DNA of 64,000 nt from Thysanoteuthis rhombus (Eukaryota; Mollusca; Cephalopoda; Oegopsida; Thysanoteuthidae). The notes under the pieces were generated by a model that was given only the letters and a program-made list of their open reading frames with translations, made no database searches and had not been told where the DNA came from. Numbering within the stretch: the first letter of the stretch is position 1; each line of letters begins with the position of its first letter. Positions 49,225 to 60,239 of this stretch are shown here, in pieces. The position numbers and the translations under genes are program-made. Location of the stretch: NCBI GenBank assembly GCA_963457665.1, contig OY735209.1, forward strand, positions 7,039,417-7,103,416. The letters are read 5' to 3'.

Positions 49225-49790
49225 CTGTAATTCAACATACGATGAGTGATGGGTATATTTCATAAAAGTGCTCGATGCAAAAGCATTTACTTAGAGTAGA
49301 ACTTTAAATATGTAAATAGATTCCCCACACTGGCACACAGGGGTTTCTCCCTATCTGGCTTCTTCAGGTGATTTTTTTCTGATCCCTATTGAAAAATGTA
49401 CGTATCTTTCCGTCGATCTTCATGGGTGGAAAGCCCCACCCTATTGTATTTATATTTCTTTTTTTCCGTTTTTTTGTTTGAGAATTATTCCATTGCTAGC
49501 ACATTTAGTTCTTGATTTCGCTAATTCCGTTTAATTCTTTTTTTATTAACTTTTTAAATTTAGTTTTTGCAATATTTTCTTTGTTATGGTAGTGGTTTAA
49601 TGGGTTTTATTGTTTTTGATATCATACCGGTTAAACTATCAGTTGGTAATTTTTGCTGTCTTTTACTATAAACTTATCATTATTTATTCGTACATTTATC
49701 TCCGTATGGTTTCAGTCTCTTAGCTTACGGCTGGTCATCATGAATTTTGTTGGTAAAAGTGTCGCTGGCGCATCTGATCTTTCGTCTTGA
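49225..49790 (+). repeat. Dispersed repeats F and G, second copies
   Basis: 49225-49385 matches repeat F (44.2 kb) and ends 'ctggcttcttcaggtga'. 49425-49700 matches repeat G (47.7 kb) from 'ggaaagccccaccctattgt'. Their juxtaposition suggests one composite element. Confidence 0.55.
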
Positions 49791-50485
49791 GAGGTTCATC
49801 TGCTGAATGGGATGGGTTTAGTCACATGAGAAATATCTTGGTTGTTAATTGTCCGCTAGTTTTAGGGTCCACCCCTATGGCATTAGTTGTTTGGGGTTTA
49901 TCCTCCCCCACAATCTTTGTGGATTAATTTCTATACACCCAAGATAATAATGAAAAGATATAGTGATTAATCTCTGAGGATTAAATTGTGGATGCAGTGG
50001 TTGGGGGGTCTAATAACGAAGAAACTTGGATGATCGATTTTTGTACCCTTATTTACTAATACGTAGGATATTTGGAATGGAAAGTTATATTTTGTTTTTT
50101 TGTGGAAATTTTGAGCGTTGCCAACAATTAATTAATTACTTGATTCTTTTCTAATTAGTGAGTCTGTCTTCTTCGTAAAGGTGATAATTTCGGATTTTTC
50201 ATTTAGTCATAGGTAGCAAGGAGTTTCAATATTCTGGCATGTGTGCGTGTGTATATGTGTGTGTGTGTGTGTGTGTTTATGTTTTTAATATTCTCCATTT
50301 ACTGTTGGTATGAGATTGCTGTCTCTGAGCTCTCAGTAATGATTGAACATTGATGTACTGTTTTTGTACTATTCTGTTTCGAAAGGTTTTGGGGGGAATT
50401 AAAATTCGGTATGATATACAATATCGAATCTTGGACACTTGTCTCACAAGCAGCACATATGGCTATTAGTACAATTGCAGTCAGA
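49791..50485. other. Unassigned non-coding DNA
   Basis: A TG run at 50245-50276. No other feature. Confidence 0.45.
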
Positions 50486-50489
50486 TTTA

Positions 50490-50498
50490 TACATATAC

Positions 50499-50569
<71 letters not shown>

Positions 50570-50842
50570 TGTATGTATATATATATATGTATGAATGTGT
50601 ATATATATTTGTATATGTATGTGTATACATGTATATGCATGTGTATGTGTACGTATGTGTGAATATGTGTATGTATGCATATGTATGTATATATATATAT
50701 ATACACATGTATGTACATATGTATGTATATGCATATATGTGTGTGTGTGTATATATATATGTATTTAGAAGTATATATATATATATTGTAAATGCATGTA
50801 TATATCTATGTATATGTATATATCTATTTATATCTGTATATA

Positions 50843-50920
<78 letters not shown>
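50490..50920. repeat. Compound TA/TATG microsatellite
   Basis: TA arrays at about 50512-50566 and 50846-50919 flank ATGTATGTGTATA-type variants. Confidence 0.95.
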
Positions 50921-50922
<2 letters not shown>

Positions 50923-50984
50923 AATCTAATGGTTCTTGGTTCAATCACAGTATGAGATAAGAATTCGAAAATACTACTACTGCT

Positions 50985-51150
50985 AAAAGGGGAGTGCGGT
51001 CTATATACTCACGTCGGTTAAATAATGGGTTCGGTTCGTTACTTCCCCCACACCTACCAGATGATACCTGATGGAGGCCGTAGAGTACAACGGCCGAAAC
51101 GCTGTATGGAAAACAACCAAGATGAGGATAGTCAGAACAATAATAGAGAT
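50985..51150 (+). repeat. Family C element (hammerhead-like half-core)
   Basis: Order: 'aaaggggagtgcggtctata', 'ggttcggttcgttacttcc', 'cacctaccagatgatac', CTGATGG, hairpin GGCCGT...ACGGCC (six perfect pairs, eight-base loop), GAAACG, 'ctgtatggaaaacaacc', 'gatgaggatagtcagaa'. The last A of the CTGATGA box is G here. It matches the inverted copy at 31965-32165. Confidence 0.8.
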
Positions 51151-51259
51151 ATTAAGCTTTGGTTCTTTAAAATTATGGACATTAGCTTTTGATGGAAACT
51201 AACAAAAAATCCCTAATATTTCTTTTCCTGCTGATTTTGATTGGTTAGTCATGTCTGTA

Positions 51260-51305
51260 CTGCTAGCGATGGATTAACCATTACGCTGAGTAGGATTGAG
51301 TCTAC
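51260..51305 (+). repeat. GGATTAACCATTA-type repeat end
   Basis: 'gcgatggattaaccattacg' then 'ctgagtagg' resembles 10611-10652. Confidence 0.35.
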
Positions 51306-52835
51306 AATATTTAGAAGAGGCGGGATTTAGTTTGATGTGCAGAAATATAAATATATCTTTTCATATCTGGAGATTGACTTCGGTCTGTTGATTTGCAAGC
51401 TGAAAGCAACACGTTTGCAAATCAACGAAAACCATAATAAGTTCAACGATGCGTCCACCGTTCTTGGTAGTATAACCAAGCAGGGGGAGGGAGAGGTGGA
51501 GGAGAACGAAGATAGAAATGACGATGTTTCACTGACATTTATTTAACGTGAGTTAATGGATCTTCTATATGAAATATATGATACAGTACATCAATACGAG
51601 TTATTTAACGCGAATTTATGATCTTGCATACATGGTAAAACAAACTTTATTCGATCCAACGTAGAGTGGGATAGATGTCGAGAAGTAATCAAAGCTCGGC
51701 CTATGGGGGCCAATTGGTAGATACTCCGTCTCAGTGTCTGTGAATCCGACAGGAGAGATAGACGTGTTATTAGAATTGCAGAATGGAACTATAGATACTG
51801 GCCAGACAGACGACAATATGTAATATTTTGGAAAATACATGCATACAATAATTAGCAATGTGCAGATGTCGTCTGTCACGCCAAGGACACCTTGATAGCC
51901 GTCTTGTGATGACCAAACACCCCTACCCACGCCCCTGGGCAGTAGGGTAGTGCTGTGGTGACACGGGAGAACGGCGTTCCCTTACTTTTACTGGGAGTGG
52001 GAACGGCACTCCCTCACTGTGTCACTATGCTCAGTAGAGCATGCAACCGGTCGTTCCCTCCCACCATTTTTTTAGCTCTGCTCCGCTGGCCCCAGGGATG
52101 GTATCATCCTCTTTGAGAGGCACTTATCTAGAGAAAGGTTTCTGAATGAGAGATGCTGATTGTGCGAAATGACTCGGCAAAGAATTGAATGCGTGTGATT
52201 GTTTCCCTTGCAAGATGTGTATGCGTATGCGTGTATCCTTTATATAATATATATGCGTATACATGTGTCCTATACACGATGTGTGCCTGTGAGCGACTAA
52301 CGTCATTTTACGGGAACGAATTATGAGCCACCCCTTCTTATTGCTATACTATTAAATGAAAAGGGCGATTGCAGTACAATTAGCGAAGGGGTCAACAACA
52401 GCTCTAATACCCATCGCCCTATGTATATAGTTATTAATTATTATGAGAGGACGCTATCATTCACTTCGTTTCTAGCGGGTTTTTATTTTCTTTCATATAT
52501 GATGCTCTTGAACAGGAAAAGGCTCATACGTACTGAATTAACCCCTATTCCGACGTTGGTACATTTGGGAGGGATAAAGAAAATTGCCGGAAATAAACAA
52601 GTAATGACAACAAAGGGGGATTCGTGATTGAAAGTTGGGCGTTGGCTCTATACTGAACCACAGTCACAAAGTAATACAGGTATACTAGCCAACTATTTCG
52701 CGGTAACTTAGGAGTGATAAGGTAACACCCTTAATCATAAGGTGCGGCTTACAGACTAAAAATGGGTCAAGGAAGAGACACTCCTTTGGGTGATGAAGGG
52801 ACAGATGACTGTAAAGAAACTTATTAATTGTATTG
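51306..52835. other. Unassigned DNA with a GC-rich hairpin
   Basis: 51957-52026 folds as an imperfect hairpin (arms start 'gtgacac', contain 'cggcgttccc'/'gggaacggc', loop 'ttacttttact'). 52330-52560 has no domain-bearing frame. No gene was recognised. Confidence 0.4.
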
Positions 52836-52839
52836 ATCA

Positions 52840-52925
52840 CCTTTTTTTCATTTCTTCATCGATCACCCCCAAACATGCTGCCAAGAGACGTAACGGTTTC
52901 TATTGAGTGACTAACAAGATCTGTT
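52840..52925 (+). repeat. Dispersed repeat family B, 3' part
   Basis: 'catcgatcacccccaaacat' and 'gctgccaagagacgt', then 'gagtgactaacaagatctgt'. Confidence 0.6.
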
Positions 52926-53355
52926 CTTGATATAAGTACCATGCAATTGCAAAATCATTCAAGTACTGCCGTCATTTTTTATGGCCCTGGTTAACTAGTA
53001 CAGTAATAAAAAATGCATCACAATTCTCAGGTGAAAGAAAACAGTTCCAACAGCCACAGCAGAACTTATTCAACTTTCAGATATTCCCGAAAAATCAAAC
53101 TTCACATCATGGATTTTAAAAAAATATTTTGAATGTTACTTATGTTGCCTAATTTATTAATTCTACCATTTTTTTCCCTTCGTATTTGCGAATCCCTTCT
53201 GTTTGAGACACATGGCAGATGCCCTTGGTATTTGGCGGCTGGGTGTGATGTTGGTACCTTGAGCCGGCCCTGAACACACGCATGGAGAGGAGAGATGGAA
53301 AGCAGTAGCTGAGTACAATAGGAGATATTTGCCCCCAGCATTTTACATAAAGTGA
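52926..53355. other. Unassigned non-coding DNA
   Basis: 'tgagccggccctga' at 53260 resembles an end of a hAT-like short element, without a partner. Confidence 0.35.
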
Positions 53356-53357
53356 AG

Positions 53358-53434
<77 letters not shown>
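53358..53434. repeat. (AAT)n tail of LINE copy 1
   Basis: ATT array on the plus strand (AAT on the minus strand) at the 3' end of the LINE. Confidence 0.95.
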
Positions 53435-53435
<1 letters not shown>

Positions 53436-55901
53436 TGGAATCTCACACCAGTTGCCTGGCGGTAACCGCTGGAGTTTGAGTGACAGCAAGTCTCCTCAAG
53501 TCTCCAGCCCTCCTCTCCTAGTACTCATAGGTCGCAGTAATTCTGCGATTTACAGTTTCACACCGGTTGCCCAGTGGTTATCGCTGAAGGCTGAGTGACA
53601 ATAAGTCTCCTCAGGTCTTCAGCTAACGTCTCCTCTCTCTTTCGCATATCATGACAGAGCTACGATTCGTTGCAGTCCTTATATCTCTAGCACCTTCCTC
53701 AGTATCCGTGCAGTTCCCAGCAGTGCTGTGGTCTGTACGGTCTCTATCCTCCCCCTAATCCCGATCTCCTCCAGTCTCTCCCTCAGCGTTTTGGGGACAG
53801 TTCCTAGTGCTCCCACTATGACCGGTACTACCCTGGTTTTCATGTTCCACATTTTCTTTAACTCCCTTGCTAGGTCCTGGTATTTTTCCCTTTTTTCACC
53901 CTCCTTCTTTTTTACTCAATGGTCTGCAGGTACAGCAACGTCTAGTATTTGGCAGGCCTTCCTTTTTTTGTCTACTATTACTAAGTCCGGCCTTCTTGCC
54001 TGGATGAGGTGGTCAGTTTGGATGTCAAAGTCCCACAGTAGTTTGTGGTTGTCATTCTCTAAAACTGCCTCTGGCTTGTGCTGATACCACTTTTCCCCAT
54101 GGTTGAATCCCATTTGTTTACTTAGTTCCCAGTGTATCATCGTTGCTACTCTATCGTGTCTATGCTTATACTCCTTCTGGGCGAGTTGGCTACATTCACT
54201 AGTTATGTGGTTTACTGTCTCATCTCTTTCACCGCACATGCGGCATTTGCTGTTTGTCTGTGTTCTGTCGATTTTTGCTTTTATATAGTTTGTCCTTATG
54301 CTTTTGTTTTGGGCTGCCATGATGAGCGATTCTGTTTCTCTCTTAAGGTTTCCCTTTCGTAACCACGTCCATGATTTCTCGTCTGCTATATCTTTTATCT
54401 GTCTTTTAAACTTGCCGTACAATTTTTTCCCTTCCCACTTTTCTTTCCTAGTTTGCTGTACTGTTCCATTGTTTTCTACTTTATTGTTTGTTGCACTATC
54501 CCTCGCGCTCTTTATGATTTCTTCACTATTTGTTTGCACATATCTATCTAGGACTACTTTAGCTCTCTGGACACAATCTTCTATGCTGATGAGCCCCCTA
54601 CCACCTTCTTTTCTCTTAACGTATAGTCTATCTGTATCATCCCTAGGGTCTAATGCTTTATGCATCGTCATAAGTTTCCTTGTTCGCCTATCCATTGATT
54701 GGAGCTCTTCCTTTGTCCATCCTAGGAATGGTCCCGTATACCTAACTACTGACACAGCCCAGGTGTTCATTCCTTTTATTAGATTTCTGCTATTTAATTT
54801 GGTTTCTAATATTTTCCTTATCCTTCTGAGGTATTCGCTCTTAATTTTCTCCTTCATCTCTTCCCGTTTTATCGTGTCACATTCAAGGACACCTAGGTAC
54901 TTGTATCGGTCTTGTGCAGTCAATGCCCTAATCTTGTTGTTGTCCGGAAGTTCAATTCCCTCAGTCATTGAAAGCCTTCCTTTATGCATCACCATGATTG
55001 CGCATTTTTCTATCCCAAACTCCATTCCTATGTCCTCACTATATTCCCTTACTTCGTTGAACAGAGTCTCAAGCTCTCCCCTGTTTTTTGCAAACAATTT
55101 AATATCGTCCATGTACATTAAGTGGTTGACCTTTCCTTTTGTTTTAGAGAAGTGGTATCCTTTGCTGTTTTTCAGGATTCTGTTAAGCGGTATCATTGTT
55201 AGAACAAATAATAGTGGGGACAACGAGTCTCTTTGGAAGATTCCCCTTTTTATCCCTACCTCGGCTAGTTTGTCCCCTGCGGCTGTCAAATCTACTTTCC
55301 AGTCTTCCATTGAATTACCAATGAATTTAACCACCGGTTCGCTAATTTTGAACATTCTAAGGCATTCGAGTATCCAGCTGTGTGGAATCATATCGTATGC
55401 CTTTTTGTAATCTATCCATCCCATTGCGATATTCTTTCTCCTTTTCCTTACTTCTTTTAAGATCATCTGGTCTATGTAGAGTAAATCGTTTGCCCCTTTG
55501 GTTCCTATCCTACACCCTTTCTGTTCTTCTGGTAGTAGCCCCCTTCTATCCATTGACATGTATATTCTCTCTGCTATTTGCCCGGTCAGGATTTTCCACA
55601 TAAGTGGTAGGCAAGTGATTGGTCTATAGTTGCTTGCTATGTTCCCCTTTCCCGGGTCTTTTTGGATGAGGGTGGTTCTGCCTTTAGTCATCCATTCTGG
55701 TGCTTTGCCTTCATTTAGACAATTTTGGAGTAGGTGAGTGAGTTTGCCGTGTAACGTGGTGAATTTTTTGAACCAATACCCATGGATCCCGTCGGGACCC
55801 GGTGCTTTCCAGTTGGCTACTTTCCTAAGAGTATGTTTCAATGTGGTTTCATTCAGTACTATTGGTTCTCCCTTGTCTATATCTTCTAGTTCTTTTCTCA
55901 T
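53435..55901 (-). mobile_element. R4/Dong-like non-LTR retrotransposon, 5'-truncated (copy 1)
   Basis: A 2.47-kb minus-strand element containing reverse transcriptase, zinc knuckle, restriction-like endonuclease and a 3' UTR of about 245 bp, ending in (AAT)n. The 5' end is truncated within the ORF just upstream of the reverse transcriptase and is joined directly to the AAT tail of copy 2. The C-terminal endonuclease type separates it from RTE/L1 elements and places it with R2/R4/NeSL-type lineages. The overall sequence style suggests the R4 clade (Dong/Rex6-like). Confidence 0.85.
53679..55901 (-). pseudogene. LINE ORF: reverse transcriptase, zinc knuckle, restriction-like endonuclease (one internal stop)
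   Basis: Residue numbers count from the ATG at 55991; the element-derived part starts at about residue 31. Visible in order are NWKAPGPDGIHG (about 60-71), the palm block WIDYKKAYD (192-200, Asp194), FQRDSLSPLLF (252-262), the catalytic LMYMDD (291-296), YLG (365-367), a CX2CX8HX4C zinc knuckle (C583, C586, H595, C600) and the endonuclease signature RPD(667-669)...D684. Translation stops at TGA (53916-53918). The same frame then stays open for 78 more codons to TAA at 53679, and copy 2 has a sense codon (AGA) at that site. F-Q-G-D is the family's usual motif, so R254 is a probable inactivating change. The product would reverse-transcribe its own RNA at the cleaved target. No start region remains. 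Confidence 0.85.
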
Positions 55902-55914
55902 TATTATTATTTGC
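55902..55914. repeat. Short (AAT)4 junction between LINE copies
   Basis: The 3' UTR of copy 2 ends in 'gcaaataataataatg', after which copy 1 begins at once. The microsatellite is the junction. Confidence 0.85.
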
Positions 55915-56548
55915 AATCTCACACCAGTCGCCTGGTGGTAACCGCTGGAGTTTGAGTGACAGCAAGTCTCCTCAAGTCTCCAGCCCTTCACTCCTAGTTC
56001 TCATAGTCCACAGTAATACTACAGTTTACAGTTTCACACCGGTTGCCCAGTGGTTATTGCTGAAGGCTGAGTGACAATAAGTTTCCTCAAGTCTTCAGCC
56101 AACATCTCTTCTTTCTTTCGCCTATCATGCCAGTGCTGCGGTTCACGTTTCCGCTTTCATTTTCCTTCCTCTGTTGGGTCACAGTTAACAATTAACGTTG
56201 CAGTCTTTATATTTTATTTCTAGCACTTTCCTCAGTAACTGCGCAGTTCCTTGCAGTGCTGTGGTCTGTACGGTCTCAATCCTTCCCCTTATGCTGATCT
56301 CCTCCAGTCTCGCCCTCAGTGTCTTTGGGACGGTTCCCAGTGCGCCCACTATGACTGGCACTACCGTACCATTCATGTTCCACATCTTCTTCAGTTCTCT
56401 TGCTAGGTCCTGGTATTTTTCCCGGTTTTTACTCTCCTTCGTCTTTACTCTATAGTCTGCAGTTACAGCCACGTCTACTATTTGCCAGGTCTTCCTCTTC
56501 TTGTCAACAAATACCAAGTCCGGTCTTCTTGCCTGGATGAGGTGGTCA

Positions 56549-56550
<2 letters not shown>
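55915..56550 (-). mobile_element. R4/Dong-like LINE, 3' fragment (copy 2)
   Basis: Starts at TDHLIQARRPD (the endonuclease catalytic PD) and reads through DVAV.AD, MWNMNGTVVPVIVGALGTVP and RGRIETVQTTAL to a stop near 56185. A 3' UTR homologous to copies 1 and 3 follows. The coding part is intact as far as it goes. The 5' truncation point abuts an AAT array. Confidence 0.85.

Positions 56551-56596
<46 letters not shown>
56551..56596. repeat. (AAT)n at 5' truncation of LINE copy 2
   Basis: ATT array on the plus strand, directly adjoining the truncated 5' end of copy 2. Confidence 0.95.
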
Positions 56597-57074
56597 GAAT
56601 TATCAGATCACTACATATGGTCCACCCGACCAATCGATTACAGTTTTTTCTCTCTTTGCTCGTCTGTATGTCTTAACGTCTATGTCCCCGGTGCTCTGGG
56701 TTACATTTTGGAGGGTACAACCTTGAAAATTTGCATGAGTACAACTCTTAAATCTAAAAACTTTTTTTTTTCTTCCAAATGGGGCCTCAGGGGTCATTCG
56801 AAGAGAAGAGAGTGAGCTTCTGCAAGTTACGGTCTCTTTGGGAGAGATGTTAGATAACGGGGTAAACCAGTACATTCACTTATCATTCCGACTCAATCGT
56901 CTTTTTCTTCTTGGTTTTTGTTGGCTTATCACTTCCTTAGTTGTTTTAATTGTTGATCTTGCTCGCTACGTCGAAATCTGGTAAAGACTAAAATAAATCA
57001 AATATCGACTTCATCATCATCAGCATCATCATTAACAGCTATAGAAGCAGCAGCCATTTAATGTCAGTCGTGAG
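56597..57074. other. Unassigned DNA upstream of the hAT-like element
   Basis: Shares 'ggtacaaccttgaaaattt' with 13160. CAT/TCA repeats lie near 57015. Confidence 0.4.
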
Positions 57075-57082
57075 ACATAGAC

Positions 57083-57895
57083 CAAGGGTGGCGAAACTGC
57101 GGCTCGCGAGCCGCATGATACTATTTCGCACGCAATACGAGTTCGTGGAAATCTGTTCGCTTGAACTCCTTTTTCTCAGAACAGTGAACATAAAAGGTAA
57201 ATAATTAAAAAAAATCATATTTTACCAGGTATGAACCTCTTAAATTTTCATGGTTATCAAAAACATCTGAATCGTAATATAGAATTCAATATATATTTGA
57301 AACAATCTCCAGCCAAGGTTTTGAAAACATTTGATATATATTTGTACTCTGTGATTACAAAAACAAACATCAATTAACGGTTTTAAAAATACATACATGG
57401 GTAAATGCCAATGGCTGTTGCCAGAATAGTGATCTTCTTCTTCTTTGTTCTTTAAAGGGGTTGTCAGATTAAAGGGGTTGCTGGATTAACTAGAATTGAT
57501 GCTTAAAGGACCAATAATCAAATATCTTAACTGTTGGGGAAAAATTACGCCAAGAACGCTATAGTAGAAGAAAAAACGTACACGTATATAAAAACGGCAT
57601 AAAACCGAATGAAATCGCAAGATTTGGAAGCTAAACCGGAGAGAAAAAGAAAGTTATACGTAGGAAGAGAAAATAGATTGATTTCTGGATAAACAGAGAA
57701 CTTCTGACGCGATTCACAATTATTGCATACATGTGCTTGTTAAATATCGATAAAATAATTAGTATCGAAATTTGTACGTAACTGTAAAAAAAAAAAAAAA
57801 AAAAACGTGTGTAAATTGTATTTATATTTTGTGGCTCTCAAACATCCTAAATTCATTTATGCAACTCTTACATCGAGCAAATTTGGCCACCCTTG
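57083..57895. mobile_element. Non-autonomous hAT-like transposon (MITE), complete
   Basis: The left end 'caagggtggcgaaactgcgg' plus 'ctcgcgagccgcat' and the right end '...gcaaatttggccacccttg' form inverted termini (CAAGGGTGGC / GCCACCCTTG). They are flanked by an 8-bp direct duplication, ACATAGAC (57075-57082) and ACATAAAC (57896-57903), with one mismatch. An eight-base target duplication and a gggtggc-a-ctgcggctcgcgagccgc end are typical of hAT elements. The interior is AT-rich, about 813 bp in all, without a transposase frame. Confidence 0.85.
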
Positions 57896-57903
57896 ACATA
57901 AAC

Positions 57904-58485
57904 CTTCCCCAACATTCGCCAGAGGTTATCGTAGGCATCGCAGCGCAGATATATTCTGAGCCTGTCTAAATCATCTTGTCATCAAGGGAAAAGAGTTTAG
58001 TTCACGGACCACACCCTGATACTAAGACCATTTGTCACATGCTACTAGGAAGAGAAATGGGCACCTCCAATTACCTAATTCTGAGTAAACCTTTTTAAAA
58101 CGTCATGGGCCAGGGTGGCAGGGTATGGTCCAACACTTCCCATGGTCCACAGGAACTAAAATATCGATGTACGTCAACCAAATGAAAAAAAGAGGGATAT
58201 ATGATAAACGCAATGGGTTGTCATGGTTTTATCATTCATGAATGTATATATATTATCCGACAAAAATAATTATATATTATATATTGAAATTTTATCAACA
58301 GGAAGTCATTTAAAAGAGTGTTTCAAAATGATATAACGTATTTATAATAGGTTCTGTCGTATTATGTACATCCATTTATAAATAATAAAATTTTCCGCGT
58401 TGAGGAACTATGGGGTAGATATTGACAATGAATGAACAAGATGGGAATGTGGATATTGAGGGTTTATTTGGACCTTCGCCTTTCC
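57904..58485. other. Unassigned non-coding DNA
   Basis: Nothing recognised. Confidence 0.45.
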
Positions 58486-58499
58486 ACCGGCAGTTTAGC

Positions 58500-58680
58500 T
58501 CAATCGAAAAGGTGACACCACGTTGAATCATTTGGCCTAGACAACATAAATAGAATAAACTATTAAAGAAAATGGGACTGCAGCAGGAATTGAACTTGTG
58601 ACCAATAGGGTAGGCGTTCCAACATAGTGTTGCTTTAACTATTGAGTTAAACAACCGCCAAATGCAAAAGCGTATATAAC
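58500..58680 (-). mobile_element. SINE family A with degenerate tRNA head
   Basis: On the minus strand 'ggcggttgtttaactcaata' (A box) and 'ggtcacaagttcaattcctg' (B box) are followed by 'cagtcccattttctttaata' and 'gtctaggccaaatgattca'. Confidence 0.7.
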
Positions 58681-58749
58681 TGTTTTAACTCTAAACGTCC
58701 ATTATGTTTATTCACGGTCAATATCTGCTCTATTTGCTTTTCTCAACGT

Positions 58750-59024
58750 AGACAATTATATCATTAAGAAATGCATAGACAGAATGATTATAAATTGTGT
58801 CATATAATATTGAAACTCTATTTGGAATGGTCTCAGTTAATGTATCATTTGGCCTGCACAACGTAAATAGAATAAACAATCAAATAATTTTTTTCCATTA
58901 AATTTACGGTATCTACATCTAATGGTACATTCACCGTGTAATAACGGAGATAATTTCAAATTTAGTTTCAGTATAATATAACGCAATTTATAATCATTCT
59001 GATGGATCATATATCCATTTCTTA

Positions 59025-59028
<4 letters not shown>
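58750..59028. mobile_element. Two SINE family A bodies, tail pieces in opposite orientation
   Basis: 58750-58895 is a minus-strand body ('gttgtgcaggccaaatgata', 'gaccattccaaatagagttt', 'gacacaatttataatcattc'). 58900-59028 is a plus-strand body ('attcaccgtgtaataacg', 'taacgcaatttataatcatt', 'ggatcatatatccatttctt') running into a TA array. Confidence 0.6.

Positions 59029-59100
<72 letters not shown>
59029..59100. repeat. (TA)n tail of SINE
   Basis: Pure TA array directly after a SINE 3' end. Confidence 0.95.
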
Positions 59101-59103
<3 letters not shown>

Positions 59104-59370
59104 TTGAATGTATAAGCCCACAGCATGACACAGGGTTATCAAAATGTTTATCTGAAATTTTCACTGTATATTGTTTGATTTATTCGATAATTGAAGAACG
59201 TTTTGCTTAAGTGCACTGATAAGGGAGGAGATCATGTTGAAAAATATGAAAGAGGGATATGTAAATGCTCAAGATGGACTACCTTACAGGGCTAGAGGAC
59301 TCAAACTGTCCTGCTATAAACACATAGTTGGAGAAGAGGAAAAGATCAAATAAACAATTGAAGGGAAGTG
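59101..59370. other. Unassigned non-coding DNA
   Basis: Nothing recognised. Confidence 0.4.
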
Positions 59371-59374
59371 GACA

Positions 59375-59580
59375 ATTACAGGAATCTGCCACCGATAGGG
59401 TAGCCGCTTCAACGTAGCGATGCCCTTACTTTTGAGCTAAACAGCTGCCGGTAATGCAAAGGCGTCGAATTCTCATCTCGTTCATTCTCGGTCTGTTCGC
59501 TCCTTTTAACGCAAAAGGTGTGTAATAAGAAATGGATGTATGTGATCTGACCGAATGAATTATAAATTAAGTAATACTAA
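59375..59580 (-). mobile_element. SINE family A pieces
   Basis: 59380-59460 is a minus-strand head ('cggcagctgtttagctcaaa', 'cgctaccctatcggtggcag'). 59525-59575 holds the body end ('ggatgtatgtgatctgaccg', 'aattataaattaagta'). Confidence 0.6.
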
Positions 59581-59639
59581 GCGAAGAATCACCTTATGAT
59601 GGCACGCCTCCAGCAGAGCAAGCTCAACTTTCAAAAACA

Positions 59640-60105
59640 AGTCGATCCCAATAATCATAATAATCATAAAAAGAATAGTATACAACCAATGCGTCTTCCC
59701 GATAGTCAGTTATGGAGCTGAAATATGGAACCCAACTAAGAGACAGACCCGCAAACTGAGAAGTATGCAACATGCACATGAGAGAATCATGCTCAACTTT
59801 ATAGAGAGAGACCACAAGACTGCACGGTATATAAGGAAGAAAATGGGAGCCAGAGACATCACAGAATCTATTAGAAAACTTGATGGCAATGGGCAGGCCA
59901 TGTTGCGAGAATGGCAGACAACCGATGGAAGTCACGACGCACAACATGGATCCCCAGAGATCACATGAGAAACCAAGGCCAATAGAATACAAGATGGAGA
60001 GATGAACTTGACAAATTTAGAAAATACTGGCTCTGCGACGCCCACGAATTGTGGCGAATCTTGGGGAAGGTCTATGTCCAACGATGTGCATTAAAAGACT
60101 GATGA
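59640..60105 (+). pseudogene. RTE-type LINE 3' fragment
   Basis: Reads as QPMRLPDSQLWS in a shifted frame, then AEIWNPTKRQTRKLRSMQHA, HERIMLNF, RDHKTARYIRKKMGARDITE, ARMADNRW, WIPRDH and a terminal segment 'cgaatcttggggaaggtcta'. Frameshifts break the frame. No catalytic box remains. Confidence 0.8.
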
Positions 60106-60124
60106 TGATGATGGTAATATAGAA

Positions 60125-60235
60125 ACCTATTTGAAATGATCTCCCAACATAGCTCGGTTCATCTATCACCCAACGTAGATAGAATGAACAATTAAAGAAA
60201 ACGGGACTGCTGCGAGAATCGAACTCGTTCTGTTG
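60125..60235 (-). mobile_element. SINE family A, head truncated
   Basis: On the minus strand 'gagttcgattctcgcagcag' (B box) is followed by 'tcccgttttctttaattgtt', 'cattctatctacgttgggtg' and 'agatcatttcaaataggttt'. It sits between two RTE fragments. Confidence 0.7.
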
Positions 60236-60239
60236 GATC

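Noticed and set aside
50985..51150. Complete hammerhead ribozyme
   Set aside because: The core boxes and stem II are present, but no upstream strand pairs to form stem III with a UH cleavage site and stem I cannot be closed. Kept only as a hammerhead-like half-core.
54298..55410. A 370-codon plus-strand open frame
   Set aside because: It is antisense to the well-supported LINE reverse transcriptase frame and has no domain of its own.
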